Source: JAAUQA01 sp036351435 (GTDB lineage Bacteria > Pseudomonadota > Gammaproteobacteria > Competibacterales > Competibacteraceae). Taken from it: a stretch of DNA of 9,944 nt. Position numbers and translations under genes: made by a program. Under the pieces are notes generated by a model. That model made no database searches. It had not been told where the DNA came from and saw only the letters and a list, made by a program, of their open reading frames with translations. Position 1 is the first letter of the stretch, and each line of letters opens with the position of its first letter. The DNA is taken from contig JAZBPA010000241.1 of the NCBI GenBank assembly GCA_036351435.1, positions 1 through 9,944 on the forward strand, in the 5' to 3' direction. Shown piece by piece: positions 1-5,895 of this stretch.

Positions 1-110
1 AGTAAGCCCGTGGCCCGTTTGTATTGTTTGACACCCAGATGGCCTTTCTTGAGTAGCACCGTGAGCACTTCACGATCCGTTGCGCTGAGCGTGATATGTT
101 GTTTTTTCAT
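1..110 (-). CDS. IS630-family transposase, N-terminal fragment (runs off the left edge)
   Basis: Read on the minus strand from the ATG at 110-108, 36 codons stay open to the window edge. The product begins MKKQHITLSATDREVL and continues with a Leu/Lys-rich stretch ending near KQYKRATGL. From memory, this start (short basic leader, 'TLS/TLT' followed by a D/E-R-E helix, then 'K..LK.G' and 'KRA..L') is typical of IS630-family transposases, where it begins the helix-turn-helix DNA-binding region. The DDE catalytic part would lie outside the window. I cannot tell whether the gene is intact. The element's own end should lie a little to the right of 110, probably within about 125-150. The family call rests on a short N-terminal resemblance only. 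Confidence 0.55.
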   Translation of the reverse strand, partial: MKKQHITLSATDREVLTVLLKKGHLGVKQYKRATGL

Positions 111-306
111 CGCTTCTGTCCCAGTCAGTTTGGGAGAACAGAATAACTATTTATTACTCATAAATAAACTTAATTTACAATGTGCTAAACATGGGCTTTA
201 CTCGTGTTGATCGTTTCCCTCCCACAGCAGTAGGTTTTCCTAAAACGGCGGGGAGTAAAAAAACAGCTGGGCGCTCATTTTTTCACAAGCTCTGAGAAGA
301 GCAGAA
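111..306. other. AT-rich gene-free stretch between two IS remnants
   Basis: I see no convincing gene here. It should contain the outer end of the IS630-like element and the leader, and perhaps the left end, of the IS256-like element. Visible structures are a 7-bp perfect inverted repeat TATTTAT/ATAAATA (148-154 and 160-166), a possible promoter at 174-202, and a 5-bp hairpin GCTCT/AGAGC (289-293 and 298-302). That hairpin overlaps the purine-rich ribosome binding region GAGAAGAG just before the transposase ATG at 307. A sequestered ribosome binding site is a known way for IS elements to damp expression from outside transcripts, but the hairpin is short. Confidence 0.4.
174..202 (+). promoter_or_regulatory. 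possible sigma70-type promoter reading toward the IS256 transposase
   Basis: TTTACA at 174-179 and TTTACT at 197-202 are separated by 17 bp. The -35 matches 5 of 6 consensus positions and the -10 matches 4 of 6. The area is AT-rich, so chance matches are common. The spacing and the direction toward the transposase at 307 are the only support. Confidence 0.25.
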
Positions 307-1548
307 ATGAATGTACTGTTTGGACCCACTGACGCTGTGAATCAAGAGCAATTAACGGGCCTATCGATCGAGCTGGCCAAGCACATCAAAAGTGAACAGG
401 CTATTGCGGCCTTGAGTCGGCAACTGCTCAAGCTGACGGTGGAGCGAGCCCTGAACGTGGAACTGGACGAGCATTTAGGGTACCCCTAACATGCCCAGGC
501 AGGACGCGGCAGTGGCAACAGCCGCAATGGCCCTTCACGCAAAACGTTCAAGGGTGGGATCGGGGAAGTGGAGATTCACACCCCCCGGGATCGTCAAGGC
601 GAGTTTGAGCCGCAGCTGATCAGCAAAGGTCAGACTCGGTTAACCGAGTTCGACGAGCAGATTCTCACCCGCCACGCTAAGGGCATGACCACCCGCGATA
701 TTGCGGACACGTTTCGGGAAATGTATGGGGCTAAGGTCTCCCCCGGCTTGATCAATAAGGTCACCGACGCGGTCTGGGACACCGTGCAAGTCTGGCAAAC
801 CCGCCCGCTGGATGCCCTGTATCCGATCGTCTATTTGGACGGGATCGTGGTCAAAATCCGCCAGGATAATCGGGTGATCAATAAAACGGTCCACGTCGCG
901 CTGGGTGTCAATCGCGACGGTCGCAAAGAAGTCCTGGGGCTGTGGCTGGCCGAAACCGAAGGGGCCAAATTCTGGCTGTCGGTGTTAACAGAGCTGCAGA
1001 ATCGGGGCCTGAAGGACATCTTTATCGCCTGTGTTGATGGCCTAACGGGTTTTCCCGAAGCGATCCAGAGCGTCTATCCGCATACCCAGGTCCAGCTGTG
1101 TATCGTCCATCTGATGCGCAATGCGTTGAACTACGCGGCTTACAAAGATCGGCGGGCGGTCGCAGCGGATTTGAAGCGGATTTACCGCGCCGTCACTGTG
1201 GCTGAGGCCGAACGCGCCCTGGACCGCTTCAGCGAGCGCTGGGATCACAAGTATCCCTCCATCAGCGCTATCTGGTTACGCCAATGGGAACACATCATCA
1301 CCTTGTTCGATTACCCCGAAGAGATTCGCCGGGTGATTTACACCACCAATGCGATTGAGTCATTGAATAGCGTCATTCGTAAGGCGACCAACCAACGGCG
1401 GCTGTTTCCCACCGACCGCTCAGCACTGAAGGTCGTCTATCTGGCCATCGAACAGGCGGCGAAAAAATGGACCATGCCGGTCGCCGACTGGAAGCTGGCC
1501 CTGAACCGCTTTGCTATCCTCTTCGAGGACCGCATGCCACTGCAATAA
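307..1548 (+). pseudogene. IS256-family transposase interrupted by one in-frame stop codon
   Basis: A single frame of 413 codons runs from ATG 307 to TAA 1546-1548, about the family's usual length of 400, but codon 61 (487-489) is TAA. It falls in the conserved segment ELDEHLGYP-stop-HAQAGRGSGNSRNG, where relatives normally have Lys, so one base change (for example AAA to TAA) would explain it. The rest is well preserved. The DDE triad is visible as YLDG (D178), CVDGLTGF (D244) and NAIESLN (E351), with spacings of 65 and 106 residues, as expected for IS256/MULE-type enzymes. The C-x2-H motif (CIVH) follows the second Asp. A GTG at 568 could restart translation, but the product would lack about 87 N-terminal residues of the DNA-binding region, so it is probably inactive. 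No other frameshift or deletion is seen, so the inactivation looks recent. Confidence 0.9.
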
Positions 1549-1557
1549 TCATCAGAG

Positions 1558-1584
1558 CAGTTACACAAAATTATTGACACTCTC
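1558..1584. repeat. putative right terminal inverted repeat (IRR) of the IS256-family element
   Basis: This sequence starts 9 bp after the transposase stop codon. Reading inward on the minus strand it gives GAGAGTGTCAATAATTTT and then GTGTAACTG, which resembles IS256-family termini as I remember them. It also contains TTGACA (1574-1579), a perfect -35 hexamer pointing out of the element toward the glycosyltransferase. I see no good -10 at the right distance. Confidence 0.5.
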
Positions 1585-1726
1585 CCAAACTCAGCTTGCC
1601 CAAAAACACATAACAAGGCCGCTTGGCAGGACGAGTATCGGGCAAAGGTGTTGTTTACCTAATCATTTATATGCGGTCGCCCTGCTAGCGTCACTCTTTT
1701 ATCATCACTCCGTCATAAAACTGTTG

Positions 1727-1753
1727 CATGGCTGCGCCATAGTCGCAGCCATG
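1727..1753. repeat. 10-bp perfect hairpin over the glycosyltransferase start codon
   Basis: The arms CATGGCTGCG (1727-1736) and CGCAGCCATG (1744-1753) are exact reverse complements around a 7-base loop. The right arm includes the ATG start codon of the glycosyltransferase. The left arm contains an ATG that opens a four-codon reading frame (Met-Ala-Ala-Pro, stop at 1740-1742). In mRNA this fold would hide the start codon, and there is no visible Shine-Dalgarno sequence before it. A role in translation control is inference only. Confidence 0.5.
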
Positions 1754-2947
1754 TCCAGTCAGCTTGTCCCCAATAGCCCTGAACCCGCTAGCGCTCGCCG
1801 TTTGCGGGTCACTGTCGTCACGGAAACCTATCCGCCGGACGTCAACGGCGTCGCTATGACCATCGGGCAACTTGTTCATGGTTTATTGGAGCGGGGTCAC
1901 CGGGTTCAGTTAATCAGGCCTCGGCAAACCTCAACCGAAACCTCACACAGCGAAGGCAATTTGGAAGTCGTCCCGGTATTCGGGGTGCGCTTGCCGTTTT
2001 ATCGCGAGGTGCGAGTAGGTCTACCCGTCGGGCGGGCATTGACGCGCTTATGGCGAGTCACAGCGCCGGACATCGTCCATATCGCGACCGAAGGTCCATT
2101 AGGTAACTCTGCGCTTGGCAGTGCGTTACGTCTCAACATCCCGGTTTCCTCCAGCTTCCATACTAACTTTCACAGCTACAGTCAGCATTATGGCGCCGGT
2201 TTGTTGGCTAAGCCGATCATTACGCATCTGCGACGTTTTCATAACCGCACGGCGTGTACCCTGGTTGCCACCGAGGAGATGGTCACCCAACTGCAAGCCT
2301 TGGGTTTTCAGCAACTGCGGGTGCTGGCCCGTGGCGTAGATACGCACTTATTTGACCCCGCGCACCGTAGTCAAGAGCTGCGACAATCGTGGGGAGCAGG
2401 CCCCGATGATCCGGTATTCCTGTATGTAGGCCGTTTGGCCGCAGAAAAGAATCTGCAGTTGGTCATGAAAACCTACTCGGTTATCTGCGAACAATCTCCG
2501 AACGCCCGCCTTGTCCTAGTTGGCGATGGCCCTGCTCGGACCCGGTTAACTAGGCAATACCCGCAGGTCATTTACAGCGGCATGCGTACCGGCCAGGCAT
2601 TAGCCACCCATTACGCTTCAGCGGATATTTTTCTGTTCCCCAGTCTAACCGAGACTTTCGGTAACGTTACTCTAGAAGCAATGGCTAGCGGTTTAGCGGT
2701 CATTGCCTTCAATTACGCTGCCGCACGGCGACATTTGGAACACAATCGTAACGGTTTGCCGGTACCGGTCGGCGATAAAGCCGCCTTTGTCCAAGCTGCT
2801 CAGTCAGTAGTAAACAGTCCTGAATGTTGGCGACGACTTGGCGCAGCAGCGCGGCGCTCGGCAGAGCCATTCGACTGGGAATACATTTATCAAAACTTCG
2901 AAGCCACTTTGTTAGAACTAGCCACGCCAGGAGTAAATCATGTTTAA
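1751..2947 (+). CDS. glycosyltransferase family 4 (GT-B fold)
   Basis: The product is a 398-residue cytoplasmic or membrane-associated retaining glycosyltransferase that would move a sugar from a nucleotide donor to an acceptor such as a lipid. The N-terminal Rossmann domain opens with RVTVVTETYPPDVNGVAMT (residues 19-37), the typical glycine-bearing loop. HTNFHSY follows at 137-143. The C-terminal donor-binding domain has GRLAAEKNL (227-235), VGDGPAR (257-263) and the E-x7-E motif in LTETFGNVTLEA (E301 and E309). The group resembles GDP-mannose or UDP-sugar lipid glycosyltransferases (MgtA/SqdX/PimB-like), but donor and acceptor cannot be read from the sequence. The reading frame is open upstream into the transposase. 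I chose ATG 1751 because conserved sequence begins about 18 residues later, although no clear ribosome binding site precedes it. Its last 8 bases overlap the phosphatase gene, so the two are cotranscribed. Confidence 0.88.
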   Translation: MSSQLVPNSPEPASARRLRVTVVTETYPPDVNGVAMTIGQLVHGLLERGHRVQLIRPRQTSTETSHSEGNLEVVPVFGVRLPFYREVRVGLPVGRALTRLWRVTAPDIVHIATEGPLGNSALGSALRLNIPVSSSFHTNFHSYSQHYGAGLLAKPIITHLRRFHNRTACTLVATEEMVTQLQALGFQQLRVLARGVDTHLFDPAHRSQELRQSWGAGPDDPVFLYVGRLAAEKNLQLVMKTYSVICEQSPNARLVLVGDGPARTRLTRQYPQVIYSGMRTGQALATHYASADIFLFPSLTETFGNVTLEAMASGLAVIAFNYAAARRHLEHNRNGLPVPVGDKAAFVQAAQSVVNSPECWRRLGAAARRSAEPFDWEYIYQNFEATLLELATPGVNHV

Positions 2948-3479
2948 AAATCTTGAAGCTTCTGGTCATTTGCAGCGCCTGACCGAGCGAGAGCTGATCT
3001 GGTGTGTGCGGTTTAATCGGGTGTCCCATAAGCAAGGCCCGGCCCAGCTGTTTGCGGTGGTCAGTCGACTCGGCGATGGAGTGTTTTGGTATACGCTGAT
3101 GATTGCCTTACCTTTGGCTCAGGGCACCGCTGCATTACCGGTAGTAGGACGCATGTTGGCCGCGGGAGGACTTTGCTTGCTGGTCTACAAATGGCTGAAA
3201 GGCAGCACTATCCGCCGACGTCCTTGTGATTGCAATGGTTCAATCCTGGCCACAGTCGCACCGCTTGATCAATACAGCTTTCCTTCTGGACACACCTTGC
3301 ATGCTGTGGCTTTTAGCGTGGTCGTGGTGTTTTACTACCCGCAATTGACTTGGCTGGTCGTACCATTCACCGTCTTAGTAGCGCTGTCACGGCTGGTGCT
3401 AGGGTTGCATTATCCTAGCGATGTGCTGGCAGGTGCTTTACTGGGCGCCTGCTTAGCGAACCTCGTGTTGTTGTTTTGA
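2940..3479 (+). CDS. PAP2-superfamily membrane phosphatase
   Basis: The product is a 179-residue integral membrane protein with all three parts of the PAP2 phosphatase signature: K-x6-RP (K87 to R94-P95, in KGSTIRRRP), PSGH (115-118) and SR-x5-H-x3-D (S150, R151, H157, D161). These residues form the active site with a phosphohistidine intermediate in this family, acting on phosphatidate, undecaprenyl diphosphate or similar lipid phosphates. Hydrophobic segments are visible at about 45-60, 68-84, 121-133, 137-156 and 163-178, fitting a five- or six-helix protein with the active site at the periplasmic face. AGGAG at 2929-2933 sits 6 bases before the ATG. The gene overlaps the end of the glycosyltransferase by 8 bp, suggesting translational coupling and a shared role in glycolipid or lipid-carrier metabolism. 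The exact substrate is unknown. Confidence 0.88.
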   Translation: MFKNLEASGHLQRLTERELIWCVRFNRVSHKQGPAQLFAVVSRLGDGVFWYTLMIALPLAQGTAALPVVGRMLAAGGLCLLVYKWLKGSTIRRRPCDCNGSILATVAPLDQYSFPSGHTLHAVAFSVVVVFYYPQLTWLVVPFTVLVALSRLVLGLHYPSDVLAGALLGACLANLVLLF

Positions 3480-3581
3480 ATTACCTTGGCTATTACTTCC
3501 GTCACCACCTGACCTCACGTCCCGCCCCCTAACTGCACGTAAAGCTTGCATTCTGCAGCATTCCAGACTGTAATTGCTGAT

Positions 3582-3615
3582 AAGCGCGTCCATTCCAGGA
3601 CGCGCTTGCGTTTTT
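3582..3615 (+). terminator. intrinsic terminator between the phosphatase gene and argF
   Basis: A perfect 10-bp GC-rich stem, AAGCGCGTCC (3582-3591) and GGACGCGCTT (3598-3607), has a 6-base loop and is followed after GCG by TTTTT (3611-3615). It lies about 100 bp after the phosphatase stop, so it most simply ends the glycosyltransferase-phosphatase transcript. Its T run ends only 37 bp before the argF ATG, which leaves little room for an argF promoter downstream. It could instead lie in the argF leader. Confidence 0.75.
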
Positions 3616-3652
3616 AACCCCTGTAAAATGTTCTCAACGCTGAAAGTCGTTC

Positions 3653-4558
3653 ATGAAACCACGCCATTTTTTATGCTTGTTAGATATGACGCCGACCGAA
3701 CTAAATGCTTTGATTCGGCGCGCGTGCGAACTTAAAACCATGCGGCAGCAAGGGAAGCCCTATGCGCCGTTCCCGCAAAAGGTATTGGGCATGGTGTTCG
3801 AGAAATCGTCCACCCGGACCCGGATTTCCTTTGAAGCCGGTATGATTCAGCTCGGCGGTGATGCGATTTTCCTCTCACCCCGCGATACTCAGTTGGGTCG
3901 AGGCGAACCGCTTGAAGACACGGCCCGCGTGTTATCCAGCATGGTCGACATTATTATGGTGCGTACCTTTGCTCATACTCATTTGGAGCGCCTAGCCGCT
4001 TATTCTTCTGTACCAGTTATCAATGGGTTGACCGATTTTAGTCATCCCTGCCAGCTACTGGCAGATGTTCAGACCTACGTAGAACATCGCGGCAGTATTC
4101 AGGGTAAAACCGTGGTCTGGGTCGGTGATGGCAACAATATGTGCAACAGCTATATGAATGCCGCAGCCCAATTCGATTTTCAATTGCGCATCGCTGTCCC
4201 CGAGGGTTACGACCCTGATCCTGAGTTGTTGACCCGCTATGCCGACCGGGTAGAAATCATTCGTGACCCTCTGGCTGCTGCTAAAAATGCTGATCTCATT
4301 GCCACCGACGTGTGGGCGAGCATGGGCCAGGAAGAAGAACGTAAACAACGCGAACAAGCCTTTGCTGCGTATCAGGTCAACGCACAAGTGATGGCGCAGG
4401 CCAAATCCGATGCGTTATTCTTGCATTGCTTGCCGGCCCATCGCGGCGAAGAAGTCAGCGCCGAAGTCCTCGACGGTCCGCAAAGCCGGGTGTGGGATGA
4501 GGCGGAAAACCGACTGCACGCTCAGAAGGCGCTGATGGAGTTTCTGCTGCTGGGTTGA
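3653..4558 (+). CDS. argF: ornithine carbamoyltransferase
   Basis: This cytoplasmic enzyme of arginine biosynthesis joins carbamoyl phosphate and ornithine to give citrulline. The 301-residue product is close to the usual 300-335. It shows the carbamoyl-phosphate site STRTR (53-57), HPCQ (131-134), the SMG loop (223-225) that closes over ornithine, and HCLPAHRGEE (258-267) with the ornithine-site cysteine C259. The ATG at 3653 begins MKPRHFLCLLDMT, which matches the normal N-terminus of the family (K/R-HFL-L-D). The ribosome binding site is weak. No clear ArgR operator was seen upstream. The anabolic enzyme is more likely than the catabolic ArcB, because no arcA or arcC lies beside it and the compact length fits anabolic ArgF. 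The 98-bp gap to rnfA suggests separate transcription from the rnf genes, but readthrough is possible. Confidence 0.95.
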   Translation: MKPRHFLCLLDMTPTELNALIRRACELKTMRQQGKPYAPFPQKVLGMVFEKSSTRTRISFEAGMIQLGGDAIFLSPRDTQLGRGEPLEDTARVLSSMVDIIMVRTFAHTHLERLAAYSSVPVINGLTDFSHPCQLLADVQTYVEHRGSIQGKTVVWVGDGNNMCNSYMNAAAQFDFQLRIAVPEGYDPDPELLTRYADRVEIIRDPLAAAKNADLIATDVWASMGQEEERKQREQAFAAYQVNAQVMAQAKSDALFLHCLPAHRGEEVSAEVLDGPQSRVWDEAENRLHAQKALMEFLLLG

Positions 4559-4569
4559 GCGAATGCCGC

Positions 4570-4601
4570 TTGACCTGTCGCATGGAACCTTCTCATACGA
4601 T
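4570..4601 (+). promoter_or_regulatory. rnfA: possible promoter for the rnf operon
   Basis: TTGACC (4570-4575) is a 5 of 6 match to the sigma70 -35. The -10 region is poor: CATACG (4594-4599) at 18 bp spacing, or TACGAT (4596-4601) at 20 bp. It is the only plausible candidate in the 98-bp gap before rnfA. Confidence 0.28.
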
Positions 4602-4656
4602 GACGCCCAAACGAAAATGATGATTTGATGCCGTCATAGGATTATGCCGAGCAGCC

Positions 4657-5238
4657 ATGAAAGAATACGCACTTATCCTGGTTAGCACGATTCTGGTCAA
4701 TAACTTCGTCCTGGTGAAGTTTTTAGGTCTGTGTCCGTTCATGGGTGTTTCGCGCAAGTTGGAAACGGCTGCCGGCATGGGCTTGGCCACGACTTTTGTA
4801 TTGACGTTGTCATCAATATGCGCCTATTTGAGCAACGCCTATTTGCTAGCGCCCTTGGGTTTGGAATACTTGCGCACCATCACGTTTATTTTGGTGATTG
4901 CGGTGGTGGTGCAATTCACCGAAATGGTGGTGCACAAGACCAGCCCATTGTTGTATCAAGTATTAGGCATTTTCTTGCCCTTGATCACCACCAACTGTGC
5001 GGTGTTGGGGGTAGCCTTATTGAACATTCAAGAACAGAATGACTTCATCGAATCCGGGTTGTACGGTTTTGGCGCAGCCATTGGTTTCTCTCTGGTGTTA
5101 GTGTTGTTTGCCGCTCTACGTGAGCGCATCGCTGTTGCCGATGTGCCGGTCCACTTTCAAGGTGCGGCAATTTCATTGGTCACCGCCGGTTTGATGTCGT
5201 TGGCCTTTATGGGTTTTTCCGGTTTAGTGAGGGGATAG
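4657..5238 (+). CDS. rnfA: Rnf/Rsx electron transport complex subunit A
   Basis: This is an inner-membrane subunit of the Rnf complex, which links ferredoxin and NAD redox chemistry to ion transport. The 193-residue length equals that of E. coli RsxA. Conserved stretches include LVNNFVLVKFLGLCPFMGVS (13-32), the central VVVQFTEMVVHKTSP and the second half GIFLPLITTNCAVLGVALLN (104-123). Cys26 (GLCP) and Cys114 (TNC) are the residues that, with the matching pair in RnfE, hold an intramembrane iron-sulfur centre in the related Nqr and Rnf structures. About six hydrophobic helices are visible, with the family's internal inverted repeat. It is the first gene of the cluster, with 8 bp between its stop and rnfB. 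The ribosome binding site is weak, but the N-terminus aligns well with the family. Confidence 0.96.
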   Translation: MKEYALILVSTILVNNFVLVKFLGLCPFMGVSRKLETAAGMGLATTFVLTLSSICAYLSNAYLLAPLGLEYLRTITFILVIAVVVQFTEMVVHKTSPLLYQVLGIFLPLITTNCAVLGVALLNIQEQNDFIESGLYGFGAAIGFSLVLVLFAALRERIAVADVPVHFQGAAISLVTAGLMSLAFMGFSGLVRG

Positions 5239-5246
5239 GATTAATC

Positions 5247-5846
5247 ATGCTGACAGCCATTATTGCATTGAGTGCGCTGGCTGGAATTTTTGGTTTATTG
5301 CTGGGATTTGCCGCTGTGCAGTTTCGCGTGGAAGGCGATCCGGTCGCCGACCAAATTGATGCTTTGCTACCCCAGACGCAATGCGGTCAGTGCAGTTATC
5401 CGGGTTGTCGGCCTTATGCGGAGGCCATCGCGGCAGGCGAAGCTGAAATCAATCAATGTCCGCCCGGTGGCGAAGCGGGTGTACGTGCCTTAGCCGAACT
5501 GCTCGGCCGCGAACCCATCCCGCTCAATGCTGAAAACGGTGTTGAGAAACCCAAAGCGCTGGCGGTAATCGACGAGGCCACTTGCATCGGTTGCACGCTG
5601 TGTATTCAGGCTTGCCCGGTGGATGCAATTCTCGGTGCACCCAAATTGATGCACACCATTATCGCCCAGGAATGTACCGGTTGCGAACTGTGCATTCCTC
5701 CCTGCCCGGTCGATTGCATCAGCATGGTGCCGGTCAAAGAAACCGTTGAAAATTGGAAATGGCCTTATCCCGACGCTCCCGCACCGCTTGCAGCCACGGC
5801 TGAGCGCGTTGAATCAGAACAAAGCTCTTCACCGGTCGCCGCTTGA
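5247..5846 (+). CDS. rnfB: Rnf/Rsx complex iron-sulfur subunit B
   Basis: RnfB is the probable entry or exit point for electrons from ferredoxin. The 199-residue product starts with one hydrophobic anchor (about 3-25). The Fe-S domain typical of RnfB follows, with C46, C49, C54 and C71 (spacing C-x2-C-x4-C-x16-C). Two ferredoxin-type 4Fe-4S motifs come next: CIGCTLCIQACP (C113, C116, C119, C123) and CTGCELCIPPCP (C143, C146, C149, C153). The C-terminal tail, rich in Ala, Pro and Ser, is variable in the family. The start ATG is preceded by TAGGAT. The protein is close in size to the 192-residue E. coli RsxB and lacks the extra C-terminal clusters found in some anaerobes. Confidence 0.96.
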   Translation: MLTAIIALSALAGIFGLLLGFAAVQFRVEGDPVADQIDALLPQTQCGQCSYPGCRPYAEAIAAGEAEINQCPPGGEAGVRALAELLGREPIPLNAENGVEKPKALAVIDEATCIGCTLCIQACPVDAILGAPKLMHTIIAQECTGCELCIPPCPVDCISMVPVKETVENWKWPYPDAPAPLAATAERVESEQSSSPVAA

Positions 5847-5895
5847 TCGTTCTCCCTGGACCATTAACTTACTGTTTCGGCCTCTGCACAAAGCC

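Larger units (their letters stand above)
307..1584 (+). mobile_element. IS256-family insertion sequence, right end defined, left end not found
   Basis: The transposase is followed after only 9 bp by a sequence with the character of an IS256-family right terminal repeat. It runs from CAGTTACACAAAA through TTATTGACACTCTC (1558-1584), and its complement has the family's typical 'AATTTTGTGTAAC' inner part. I searched 190-306 for the matching left repeat and found none. The best, weak partner lies much further left, around 127-160. No 8-9 bp target duplication could be identified. The left boundary given here is therefore only the start of the transposase. The element is probably dead or rearranged at its left end. 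Confidence 0.6.

Noticed and set aside
10..210. Plus-strand open frame of 66 codons with a hydrophobic N-terminal half
   Set aside because: It lies antisense to the IS630-like N-terminus and runs into AT-rich non-coding sequence. It resembles no family I know.
487..489. Programmed recoding or readthrough of the transposase stop codon
   Set aside because: IS256-family transposases are normally made from one frame without recoding, and no slippery sequence or readthrough context is evident. A simple nonsense mutation is enough.
1..1600. Composite transposon carrying cargo genes between two ISs
   Set aside because: The two elements belong to different families, no cargo lies between them, and no matching flanking copies are seen in the window.
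1511..1750. Longer N-terminus for the glycosyltransferase starting inside the transposase gene
   Set aside because: The extra 80 residues overlap the transposase and cross the IS terminal repeat. They carry no recognisable domain, and the conserved fold starts shortly after ATG 1751.
5746..5895. Upstream extension of rnfC within rnfB
   Set aside because: The frame is open by chance. The first 50 residues do not resemble RnfC, whereas the sequence from ATG 5896 matches the family's N-terminus.
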